Of a DNA stretch of 28,196 nucleotides, positions 14,191-20,977 are shown piece by piece. A model generated the notes under the pieces. That model was not told where the DNA came from, made no database searches, and saw nothing but the letters and a program-made list of their open reading frames with translations. The position numbers were made by a program, and so were the translations under genes. The stretch's first letter is position 1. Every line of letters begins with the position of its first letter. The stretch is from JAYKGU01 sp035285585 (GTDB lineage Bacteria; Cyanobacteriota; Cyanobacteriia; CAKZMO01): assembly GCA_035285585.1 (NCBI GenBank), contig JAYKGU010000215.1, positions 1 to 28,196 on the forward strand, given 5' to 3'.

Positions 14191-15345
14191 CTAGCTAATA
14201 GCGGCGGCGATCGCCTCCCGCACTCGCTGCAGACGAATCTCCCCTCCATGGGTAACGCAGGCCCCACTGGTGATGTCATCCTCAAAATCGAGCTGTAGCG
14301 CGCCGTCTTTCACTAAATGCTGCACCAGGGTTTGCAGGTTTTTGGAATACAGTTGGCTGGCGTTTACCGGCATAGAAGCAGGCAGATTGATGGGGCCAAG
14401 GATAGTCACCCCGTGCTTCACCACGTCGCGCCCAGCCTCGGTGCAGGCACAGTTGCCGCCCTGTTCCGCCGCCAGGTCTACGATGACCGAACCAGGCTTC
14501 ATCTGGGCCACCATTTCTTCCGACACCAGTTCAGGCGCTTTACGACCGGGCACCTGGGCGGTGGTGATTACCACATCGGCCTGGCTAACGTGTTCAGTGA
14601 GCACCTCGCGGGTACGCTGCTTGGCGGCTTCAGAAATTTCGCGGGCATAACCTCCAGTGGCCACCGTTTCTTCATCCAGAGACACGTCCACAAATCTTGC
14701 CCCCAGGCTCTGGACCTCTTCTTTAACAGCGGGACGAATGTCGAAGGCTTCGACGACGGCTCCCAGACGGCGGGCAGTGGCGATCGCCTGTAGCCCTGCC
14801 ACCCCGGCTCCCATGATCAACACCTTGGCTGGACGAATCGTTCCCGCTGCCGTGGTCAACATCGGGAAGAACTTGGGCAGCGTCGCCGCCGCCAGCAAGG
14901 TGGCCTTGTAACCCGCCAGAGATGCCTGAGACGACAGGGCGTCCATGCTCTGGGCACGGGTGGTGCGGGGGATCATCTCGACGCTGAAGGCGGTCACCTG
15001 CCGATCGGCAAGCTGCTGCATAAGCTGGGGTTTGCCCAGGGGATCAAGGAATCCTATCAGTACGGTTCCCGGCTTCAGCAAATCCAGCTCAGACTGGCCT
15101 TCCTCCCTAGCCTGGGGTGGCTTAACTTTGAGCAGCAGGTCAGCTTCCTGGTAGAGCTGGCCAACGTCGTAAACGATCTTTGCACCAGCGGTGGCATAAG
15201 CGTCATCGAAGAAAAAAGCATTGTCGCCTGCCCCCGATTCAACCCAGACCTCAAACCCTTGCTTTACCAGACGAGCCACGGTTTCGGGAATGAGGGCGAC
15301 CCGGCGTTCGCCAAACTCGACTTCTTTCGCTACGGCTAGCTTCAT
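14191..15345 (-). CDS. pntA1: NAD(P) transhydrogenase subunit alpha-1 (NAD-binding)
   Basis: The 384-residue soluble domain I of transhydrogenase, related to alanine dehydrogenase, which binds NAD(H) and exchanges hydride with domain III of PntB. The N-terminus MKLAVAKEVEFGERRVALIPETV is typical. The Rossmann motif GAGVAGLQAIATARRLGA starts at residue 179 and is followed by VEAFDIRP with the NAD ribose-binding acid. QDQ-loop region residues (RTTRAQSMDALSSQASLAGY, about 128-147) are present, though the second residue pattern is SSQ. The ATG at 15343-15345 has a GAGGAAAG ribosome site. First gene of the operon; its promoter must lie in the repeat-rich 1 kb region to its right. Confidence 0.97.
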   Translation of the reverse strand: MKLAVAKEVEFGERRVALIPETVARLVKQGFEVWVESGAGDNAFFFDDAYATAGAKIVYDVGQLYQEADLLLKVKPPQAREEGQSELDLLKPGTVLIGFLDPLGKPQLMQQLADRQVTAFSVEMIPRTTRAQSMDALSSQASLAGYKATLLAAATLPKFFPMLTTAAGTIRPAKVLIMGAGVAGLQAIATARRLGAVVEAFDIRPAVKEEVQSLGARFVDVSLDEETVATGGYAREISEAAKQRTREVLTEHVSQADVVITTAQVPGRKAPELVSEEMVAQMKPGSVIVDLAAEQGGNCACTEAGRDVVKHGVTILGPINLPASMPVNASQLYSKNLQTLVQHLVKDGALQLDFEDDITSGACVTHGGEIRLQRVREAIAAAIS

Positions 15346-15500
15346 AGACTTTCCTCAGTGTTGAATTGCTTCAGTGCTGAACTTTCGAAATTTTTGCCAT
15401 CTAGGGACTGCTGAATTTGTCTTGATTTTTACAGTGCCTATTTACTCAAGGGGCTGATAGATAGACTGATCTGCTAATGCAATAGACAGCAGCAAATCAT

Positions 15501-15535
15501 GAAACAAACCTAAAGCTTTAGGGCAGATTTGTTTC
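15501..15535. repeat. Inverted repeat upstream of pntA1
   Basis: Outer arms GAAACAAA and TTTGTTTC are perfect. Inside them lies the perfect palindrome CCTAAAGCTTTAGG (15509-15522). It sits about 160 bases before the pntA1 start codon, so it could be an operator or the end of an upstream transcript. Confidence 0.6.
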
Positions 15536-15541
15536 GATAAG

Positions 15542-15577
15542 TACATGGCCGTAAATAAAGCCAGTGGGGCGCGTACC
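15542..15577. repeat. Direct repeat, copy 1
   Basis: The unit begins TACATGGCCGTAAATAAA and runs into AGTGGGGCGCGTACC. It matches the unit at 16054-16089 at 29 of 36 bases, in the same orientation and 512 bases away. Confidence 0.65.
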
Positions 15578-15997
15578 CCACCATAGCGTCGTTTACTTGT
15601 GGCTAACTACTTAACTCTGACGGCAATCATTCAAAAAGCTTTAGAGAATCTGTCTCAAAACCTGTGAGAATAACAGTGAACGATCTAACCTATGTTTTCC
15701 AGCCATACCGATTATTTAAAGGATCCGTAGGACTCTGATACATGGCTTCATCATGAGCTTTACATTTATTTATTCCGTTTTATTCATTCCCAAAGGTGAT
15801 GCCTGATTGGGGCGATCGCACTCCTTATCACGAAACTCCTCACCGCCCATGCACTAGACAAGCGAACCGATGAGCTGATGCGGCTACCTAACCGGCATAG
15901 TAAAGTGTCGTTAGCAAAAAGGAGCCAGTTCTTCAGCTTATTTTTTTATTCAACTCATAAGTATGGCGTTACGCTTTCGCGTTAGGACATTCAAGAG

Positions 15998-16030
15998 GTG
16001 TGGAACCCCCGCGACGCGGGGGTTCCACAC
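15998..16030. repeat. Perfect 33-base palindrome
   Basis: GTGTGGAACCCCCGCG and CGCGGGGGTTCCACAC are perfect 16-base arms around one base. It would form a very stable hairpin. No T-run follows on either strand, so a mobile palindromic repeat is likelier than a terminator. Confidence 0.8.
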
Positions 16031-16053
16031 TCAAACCTTAGCCCGTAGGGCCA

Positions 16054-16089
16054 TACATGGCCATAAGTAAAAATAGTGGGGTGCGCACC
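16054..16089. repeat. Direct repeat, copy 2
   Basis: The unit begins TACATGGCCATAAGTAAA and continues AGTGGGGTGCGCACC. It is the diverged partner of 15542-15577. The pair brackets a 476-base segment that may be the scar of a lost element. Confidence 0.65.
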
Positions 16090-16397
16090 GGCGGGGGGCG
16101 CTCAGGGATGATCCCCGTGGATCCTGCCCCTTTTCTCCGAATCAGGCAAGATCTCTCCGGATCACAGGCAGAAATCGTGTCAATTAGACATGGGATGGTC
16201 AGTAGCTCTTAGAAGAGAGCATTAGCTCTCTGTGGGTTCGCGTAGGGTTGCCACAGGCCGTCAGTACGGATCCAGTTGGCAGATTGTCTGTGCTGATCCC
16301 CGCGTTGCCTGTAAATTCTGCTAGAGTCATTACAGCCATTGGCTAGAGATCATTCTCGAATTCACTTTGCGTCGTGTTTCAGCCTGGTTTTTGCGCT

Positions 16398-16937
16398 ATG
16401 TCTTTCAAGTCATCGACCGTCCGTCGCTTCCTCGCTGCCTTTGCCGCTACTGGTTGCCTGATGTCTGGATGGGCACTCCCCTCCCTGGCAGGTGGCTTGC
16501 CCGGTCTCACCATCTTCAGCGGCGTTGACCGCGAGTTTCAGCTTGGCTACCGGCTCCAAAACGAAGGCCAGGTTAACCGCTTCGATCGGTACTACCTGCG
16601 CATCCCCGCCGAGAAACTAGCCCTCGCCACGGATTTATTCGTTGTCACCTATCCCGACACCTACAACGGCAGATTTGACACAGAAGATATTGAAGTGCGC
16701 ATCGGTGGCGATGCCATTCCCCTCCAGGAAGTCGTTTGGGACGAGGAAAACCGCTTCGTCGAAATCGTACCCGTTGAACCCGTACCTGCCCGCAGTCGAG
16801 TCGAGCTGGTGTTCTCCAACGTGCGGAACCCCCGCAACACCGGAACCCACTACTTCAATGCGATGGTGCGTGCCCCTGGCGATGTGCTCCCGCCCCAGTA
16901 TGTAGGCACCTGGATTCTTAGCTTCGGTCGGCTTTAA
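16398..16937 (+). CDS. Exported DUF2808 protein
   Basis: A 179-residue protein of DUF2808, a family restricted largely to cyanobacteria with no assigned function. A signal peptide is clear: basic SFKSSTVRR, hydrophobic FLAAFAATGCLMSGWAL, and a likely cut after SLA. The mature part is beta-rich and soluble, with the family features RYYLRIP, VTYPDTYNGRFD and GTHYFNAMVRAPG, ending in GTWILSFGRL. It would be periplasmic or cell-surface associated. An in-frame GTG at 16374 would add eight residues before the basic segment; I prefer the ATG at 16398 because it gives a normal signal peptide. No strong Shine-Dalgarno is visible for either start. It is isolated between two repeat-rich spacers. Confidence 0.9.
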   Translation: MSFKSSTVRRFLAAFAATGCLMSGWALPSLAGGLPGLTIFSGVDREFQLGYRLQNEGQVNRFDRYYLRIPAEKLALATDLFVVTYPDTYNGRFDTEDIEVRIGGDAIPLQEVVWDEENRFVEIVPVEPVPARSRVELVFSNVRNPRNTGTHYFNAMVRAPGDVLPPQYVGTWILSFGRL

Positions 16938-16995
16938 GAACGTTTCCAAGGCTGCAGGGCCATACCATGGTCTGTTAAGTTTTTGGGGGGACGAC

Positions 16996-17023
16996 GTAGG
17001 GGCAGATGATCATCTGTCCCTAC
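16996..17023. repeat. Dispersed palindrome (GTAGGGGCA type)
   Basis: GTAGGGGCAGATGA pairs with TCATCTGTCCCTAC with one mismatch. It is related to the units at 3351-3378 and 23452-23480. Confidence 0.75.
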
Positions 17024-17122
17024 CCACCGTTTAACCGGAGAAAAACATACCTGCTGTAGGTTGCTCTGTCGCTAAGGAATCAGGATTTAATAATGTGGGA
17101 TAGCCGCCTCGGCTGTCCTGGA

Positions 17123-17139
17123 GCAGGCAAGATGCCTGC
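17123..17139. repeat. Palindrome GCAGGCA-AGA-TGCCTGC
   Basis: Perfect 7-base arms around three bases, followed by CCTAC. This is a known style of dispersed cyanobacterial hairpin, typically reading GGCAGGCAAGATGCCTGCC. Confidence 0.75.
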
Positions 17140-17234
17140 CCTACAAAACCTGGGCTTTGTAAAATTCTCGTTCCTAGAGCAAAGCGTAAGCACCGTGGTC
17201 TGGTAATTTCATTCCAGGAAACCGCCTGAGTCCT

Positions 17235-17297
17235 CCTTGACAAGGGGGACTTTTGCTCCGGTTCCCCTCCCTTGGCAAGAGGGGGCTAGAGGGGAAC
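17235..17297. repeat. Dispersed inverted repeat, second copy of the 6326-6397 family
   Basis: In reverse complement it carries the same GGGGAACCGGAGC core, the AAAGTCCCCC arm and the CTAGCCCC arm as the unit at 6326-6397. Confidence 0.75.
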
Positions 17298-17342
17298 GCC
17301 AGGGATTAAAATCTCATAGCTAACCACTTTTCGAACAGGCTC

Positions 17343-17374
17343 TTGAGGCTGTAGGGCTATGATAGTGCTATACT
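17343..17374 (+). promoter_or_regulatory. Possible rpmH promoter
   Basis: TATACT (17369-17374) is a good -10 hexamer 42 bases before the rpmH start. TTGAGG (17343-17348) could be the -35, but the 20-base spacing is long. TATGAT at 17358-17363 is an alternative -10. Confidence 0.25.
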
Positions 17375-17416
17375 AATAGACCGTTTGCTTTTTTAAAGGG
17401 AAAGGGGTTTTTTGCT

Positions 17417-17554
17417 ATGACAAAGCGCACATTAGAGGGAACATCCCGTAAGCGGAAGCGGGTGTCTGGATTTCGCGTCCGGATGCGCACCAAAACCGGG
17501 CAGCGCGTCATCAAGGCTCGCCGCCGTAAAGGTCGTGTCAGATTGTCCGTCTAG
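17417..17554 (+). CDS. rpmH: 50S ribosomal protein L34
   Basis: A 45-residue, extremely basic protein, MTKRTLEGTSRKRKRVSGFR then RMRTKTGQRVIKARRRKGR. It is unmistakably bL34, a component of the large ribosomal subunit. The N-terminal TLEGTSRKRKRVSGFRVRM is the cyanobacterial/plastid variant of the bacterial RTYQPS form. The ATG follows a purine-rich AAAGGGG leader about 10 bases upstream. It opens the conserved rpmH-rnpA-yidC block; rnpA begins 81 bases downstream. Confidence 0.98.
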   Translation: MTKRTLEGTSRKRKRVSGFRVRMRTKTGQRVIKARRRKGRVRLSV

Positions 17555-17635
17555 CGGAAGCTGGCGAGCTGCGGTTTGTGTGCTGGACATTGCCGTTTAG
17601 TCTGTTACCGTTTAGCCCATTTTTTGAAGATTCAG

Positions 17636-18049
17636 GTGTCCCTGCCCAAGGTTCATCGGCTCACCCATCGACGAGATTTTGCCAGGGTTTACCAGTCGGG
17701 TTCTCGTTTTGCCAACCGCCACCTCGTTCTTCGACTTCTGAAGGAGCAGCCACCCGATCCAGGTAAGGATCCTGGTGGTGCGATCGCTCCTGACCTGAAG
17801 CCGACTCAGTTTGGTATATCCATCAGCCAAAAGGTGAGCAAGCGGGCCACCGTTCGCAACCGGATCAAGCGCCAGATCAAAGCCGCGATCCGTGATTTGC
17901 TGCCGCGTATGGCAGCGGGCTGGCGGATTGTGATTGTGGTGCGCCCACCAGCGGTTCAGTGCGATTATTGGCAATTTCTGAGAGAATTGGAGCAGATGCT
18001 AATCCGTGCTGAGGTAATCAATGGGCATTCGAGAAGAGGTGTACTTTGA
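17636..18049 (+). CDS. rnpA: Ribonuclease P protein component
   Basis: The 137-residue protein subunit of RNase P, which helps the catalytic RNA remove 5' leaders from tRNA precursors. It starts SLPKVHRLTHRRDFARVYQSGSR and carries the RNR signature in VSKRATVRNRIKRQIKAAIRD, with FGISISQKV in the core. I choose the GTG at 17636 because the family N-terminus (LPKxHRL) begins there. The frame extends back to a TTG near 17576, whose 20 extra residues are not family-like. Its last 29 bases overlap the start of the next gene in another frame, which implies coupled expression. Confidence 0.95.
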   Translation: MSLPKVHRLTHRRDFARVYQSGSRFANRHLVLRLLKEQPPDPGKDPGGAIAPDLKPTQFGISISQKVSKRATVRNRIKRQIKAAIRDLLPRMAAGWRIVIVVRPPAVQCDYWQFLRELEQMLIRAEVINGHSRRGVL

Positions 18050-18422
18050 GGGCGGCCCCCACGTTGGGGATCTGATCATCAACATTCTGCTGGGTTTTAC
18101 GATCATCTGCCTGCCCCTCACCGTAGGTGCAATTGTTCGGGCGCTCTGGCTGCGATATCGCATTACCAGCCGCCGGATTACGGTAGAGGGAGGATGGATG
18201 GGGCGCGATCGCTCTGACATCATTTACTCGGAAGTCGCTAAAGTCATTACGGTTCCCCGTGGATTAGGGGCCTGGGGCGATATGGTGGTCACACTCAAAG
18301 ACGGTAGCCGCCTGGAGCTGCGGGCCATCCCCAGATTTCGCGAGGTTTACGACTACATCAACAGCAAGCTCTCTGATCGGGCCAAGCAAGTCAGCGGTTC
18401 TTTGGGTGAGCGGGGCAAATAG
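18021..18422 (+). CDS. Membrane PH-domain protein (bacterial PH type)
   Basis: A 133-residue protein with one or two adjacent membrane segments (about 17-44, IINILLGFTIICLPLTVGAIV). A bacterial pleckstrin-like domain follows: YRITSRRITVEGGWMGRDRSDIIYSEVAKVI through GDMVVTLKDGSRLELRAIPRFREVYDYI. It is likely anchored in the inner or thylakoid membrane with the PH domain in the cytoplasm. Its start lies within the end of rnpA. In cyanobacteria a gene of this type commonly sits between rnpA and yidC, where many other bacteria have yidD, so a link to membrane-protein insertion is suggested by position only. Confidence 0.9.
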   Translation: MGIREEVYFEGGPHVGDLIINILLGFTIICLPLTVGAIVRALWLRYRITSRRITVEGGWMGRDRSDIIYSEVAKVITVPRGLGAWGDMVVTLKDGSRLELRAIPRFREVYDYINSKLSDRAKQVSGSLGERGK

Positions 18423-18638
18423 GCCGCGTCCTGGCAGGTTATTTCCCTGGGTTCTGCTGCTGATTCGGTTATCTCCCGTTCGCCGATTACCCCTGGATTA
18501 CCGTCCAGACGCTAGCATTGAGGCGGGCGATTAAGCCAGATGACAGGATGGGAGTCTAAGCCGTTGGTGTAGATTATTAAATGACTGGCCTAACCGGGCT
18601 TAGCCCTGCAACGTAAACAGACGAAATAGCTAGAGCGC

Positions 18639-19901
18639 ATGGATTTTGGTATTGGATTTCTCTCTAACAACGTAATGCTGCCGATCCTGGATTTTTTCTA
18701 CGGGATCGTACCGAGCTATGGTTTGGCGATTATTGCATTAACGCTGGTCATTCGATTTGCGCTCTATCCCCTGAGCGCTGGGTCTATCCGCAATATGAGG
18801 CGAATGCGGGTGGCTCAGCCCGTCATGCAAAAGCGGGTGAAGGAGGTGCAGGAACGCTATAAAGACGACCCGGCCAAACAGCAGGAAGAGATGTCGAAAA
18901 TCTACAAAGAGTTCGGCAATCCCCTCTCTGGCTGTTTTCCCGTCTTGCTGCAGATGCCCATTCTCTTCGCGCTGTTCGCCACCCTGCGGGGATCGCCCTT
19001 TGCCGACGTCAGCTACACCGTCAACCTGCAAGTCCTTCCCCAGCAGCAAATTGAGCAGATACAGCCCCAGGCTTTTGTGACCAAGCCTAAGAATATCTAC
19101 ATTACCGATGGGGTTCATGCTCCCGTCTCAGCGGTGATTCCAGGGGGCGATCGCCTCGCCGTTGGTGAAAAGACCCGCCTTGAGTTCCGCACCACCGAGG
19201 GCACGCCGCTGGCCGACCTGATGGCCAACTACCCAGACACAGAAATTTTGCCCACCTGGACGGTGACTTCGGGCGAAGGCCGCATCCAGTTCAACGATGA
19301 TGGCACTCTGGAAGCTCTGCAGCCAGGAGAAGTGACTCTCCAGGGCACCGTCCCTGGGCTGGCCGCCAATAAGGGCTTTTTGTTCATCAAGGCTCTGGGG
19401 CGCGTCGGCGCAACCAACGAAGACGGCAGCATCAACTGGGATATTGTGGGCATGGTGCTGTTCTTTGGCATCAGCCTCTACATAAACCAGCTACTCTCAG
19501 GGCAAAAGTCCAACGCTGGCGCTAACCCGCAGCAAGATACGGTAAACAAAATTACCCCTGTGCTGTTTTCTGGGATGTTTCTCTTCTTCCCACTGCCCGC
19601 TGGCGTCCTCATGTACATGGTGATTGCCAACATCTTCCAGACCGCTCAAACCTTCATCCTGTCGCGGGAACCCCTGCCTGAGAATCTGCAAAAGATCGTC
19701 GATGAAGAAGAGAAAAAGTCGGGGGATGGCGATCGCCCAGCCCTACCGTTTGAGCCAGGAAGCCGCACCAAAAAGGACGCGGAGGGGGAGGAAGCCCGTA
19801 ATAAGCCTGGCACTGCTAACGCCAAGCCAGCCAGCAAGTCGTCCAACAAGGGAGGGACAAAAAGCCCCAAGGGGAAAACCTCTAAAACGGCTAAGAAGTA
19901 A
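18639..19901 (+). CDS. yidC: Membrane protein insertase YidC/Oxa1/Alb3
   Basis: A 420-residue insertase that places proteins into the plasma and thylakoid membranes, alone or with Sec. The core transmembrane helices are at about 10-50 (with the key arginine in TLVIRFALYPL), 90-115 (FPVLLQMPILFALFATL), 268-287 and 305-340. The cytoplasmic coiled hairpin MRRMRVAQPVMQKRVKEVQE through KIYKEFGNPLSGC is typical. Between helices two and three, residues about 122-265 form a long lumenal insertion. Part of it (EGRIQFNDDGTLEALQPGEV then TLQGTVPG) looks like a bacterial Ig-like domain. The C-terminus is a basic Lys/Ser-rich tail that could contact ribosomes. The ATG at 18639 begins the first helix. Confidence 0.97.
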   Translation: MDFGIGFLSNNVMLPILDFFYGIVPSYGLAIIALTLVIRFALYPLSAGSIRNMRRMRVAQPVMQKRVKEVQERYKDDPAKQQEEMSKIYKEFGNPLSGCFPVLLQMPILFALFATLRGSPFADVSYTVNLQVLPQQQIEQIQPQAFVTKPKNIYITDGVHAPVSAVIPGGDRLAVGEKTRLEFRTTEGTPLADLMANYPDTEILPTWTVTSGEGRIQFNDDGTLEALQPGEVTLQGTVPGLAANKGFLFIKALGRVGATNEDGSINWDIVGMVLFFGISLYINQLLSGQKSNAGANPQQDTVNKITPVLFSGMFLFFPLPAGVLMYMVIANIFQTAQTFILSREPLPENLQKIVDEEEKKSGDGDRPALPFEPGSRTKKDAEGEEARNKPGTANAKPASKSSNKGGTKSPKGKTSKTAKK

Positions 19902-19936
19902 TCCGTGTTGCAGGGTATAGACCGGAGCAAGTGGTT

Positions 19937-20422
19937 ATGGGTGAAGGAGAGCGGGGTCGGATATGGCTAGAAAAGCTGCTGCTGCTGTTGGGGCTGCCAT
20001 CTACCGTTGAGGTGGATACCTCTCAACTAGAAGCGGAAGGAAGCTGCTGGCTGATCATTGATGCGGATCAGCTTTCTCAGGGCCAAATTCAGCACCTGCT
20101 CGGTGAGCGGGGCATTGTGCTAGACGCCATACAGTATTTGGCCAACACCACCCTTAACCTGGATTGCCCGGAGGATGAGCAGTGCGCTTACACCGTTGAG
20201 CTAAATGGGTATCGTGCTCAGCGCCAGGTTGAGCTGCAGGCGATCGCCGATGAGGCTGTGCAGCAGGTGCGGGCGTCGGGGGAAGAGTTTGAAATTGCGT
20301 CGCTCTCTGCCGCAGAACGGCGTCAGGTGCACACCTTTTTGAAGTCGTTTGAAGATATCGAAACCCAAAGCCGTGGACGGGAGCCTGATCGGCGACTGGT
20401 GGTGCGTCTGCGGCAAACTTGA
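19937..20422 (+). CDS. khpB: KH/R3H RNA-binding protein (KhpB/Jag-like)
   Basis: A 161-residue single-strand RNA/DNA-binding protein. The KH part has LLGERGIVLDAIQYLANTTL (about 53-72), with the GERG loop that contacts RNA. The R3H domain at the C-terminus includes SAAERRQVHTFLKSFEDI (the R-x3-H is RRQVH) and RRLVVRLRQ. The N-terminal Jag domain found in Firmicutes is absent, as is usual in cyanobacteria. KhpB proteins bind many small RNAs and mRNAs and are routinely encoded after yidC. I chose ATG 19937 because GGAG at 19924-19927 is nine bases away; an in-frame GTG at 19931 is too close to that site. yceD follows after 12 bases. Confidence 0.92.
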   Translation: MGEGERGRIWLEKLLLLLGLPSTVEVDTSQLEAEGSCWLIIDADQLSQGQIQHLLGERGIVLDAIQYLANTTLNLDCPEDEQCAYTVELNGYRAQRQVELQAIADEAVQQVRASGEEFEIASLSAAERRQVHTFLKSFEDIETQSRGREPDRRLVVRLRQT

Positions 20423-20434
20423 GGGGAGGCAATC

Positions 20435-20944
20435 ATGGATGCGGTTTATATTCCCAGACTACTGAAGCTATCCAACCAGACCGAAACGGTCGATTTTCAA
20501 GAGTACTTGCCCGGATTGGAAACACTTACCCCCGTTCAGGGGTCGCTGCGCGTCACCCATCACGGCAATTACCTGGAGGTCGTGGGTCGGGCGGAGGCAA
20601 TTGTTACCCTGGCGTGCGATCGCTGCCTGCAAAACTACAACCATCGGCTACAAATGGACGCTTCTGAACTCATCTGGCTGGAGGAACCCGATGAGCTACC
20701 GGAAGGCGAACCCCTGGAAAAGGAACTGTCGGTGGATGAGTTGGTGGAAACCCTGCCTCCCCGCGGCTACTTCTCACCCAGCACCTGGATTTACGAGCAG
20801 TTGTGCTTGCAACTGCCCCAGCGACAGCTTTGTGACCCTACCTGCCCCGGCATTGACTTGGCAGACACTGAGACGAAGTCCCTCAAGCCAGTCGATCGGC
20901 GGTGGGCTTCCCTGGAAGCGCTGCGGGGAAATCTGCTCAATTAG
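20435..20944 (+). CDS. yceD: YceD / DUF177 protein
   Basis: A 169-residue DUF177 protein. In bacteria and plastids the family is needed for 23S rRNA accumulation and usually sits next to ribosomal protein L32; here it is in the yidC block instead. Four cysteines in two pairs (ACDRCLQNY, and LCDPTCPGID near 134-142) suggest a zinc site. The acidic middle (ELIWLEEPDELPEGEPLEKE) and ELVETLPPRGYFSPSTWIYE are family-like. A strong ribosome site, GAGGGGAGG, precedes the ATG by about seven bases. It is followed by ycf46 after 33 bases. Confidence 0.9.
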   Translation: MDAVYIPRLLKLSNQTETVDFQEYLPGLETLTPVQGSLRVTHHGNYLEVVGRAEAIVTLACDRCLQNYNHRLQMDASELIWLEEPDELPEGEPLEKELSVDELVETLPPRGYFSPSTWIYEQLCLQLPQRQLCDPTCPGIDLADTETKSLKPVDRRWASLEALRGNLLN

Positions 20945-20977
20945 GAGACCTAACCCAGGAGCTTGTGAAGCTGGCCT

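Larger units (their letters stand above)
15346..16397. other. 1 kb gene-free divergent region, pntA1 / DUF2808
   Basis: No credible gene was found on either strand. The region holds a 35-base inverted repeat (15501-15535), a 36-base direct repeat at 15542-15577 and 16054-16089, a small GTGGGG/CCCCAC hairpin (15564-15581), a 33-base palindrome (15998-16030) and a stem AGAGAGC/GCTCTCT (16214-16231). A 60-codon frame around 15800-15990 without a convincing start is noted but not called. The content suggests decayed mobile DNA plus the promoters of both flanking genes. Confidence 0.6.
16938..17416. other. Repeat-rich spacer before rpmH
   Basis: These 479 bases hold at least three unrelated dispersed palindromic repeats in a row (16996-17023, 17123-17139, 17235-17297), then the likely rpmH promoter region near 17343-17374. 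A 70-codon leftward frame across 17031-17243 is a by-product of the repeats. No gene is seen. Confidence 0.7.

Noticed and set aside
15800..15990. About 60 codons reading LLTAHALDKRTDELMRLPNR
   Set aside because: No convincing start codon, no ribosome site and no recognisable family; it may be a decayed fragment but cannot be supported.
16938..17416. Replication origin near rpmH
   Set aside because: rpmH borders oriC and dnaA in many bacteria, but no dnaA gene and no convincing DnaA-box cluster were found here; cyanobacteria usually do not keep that arrangement.
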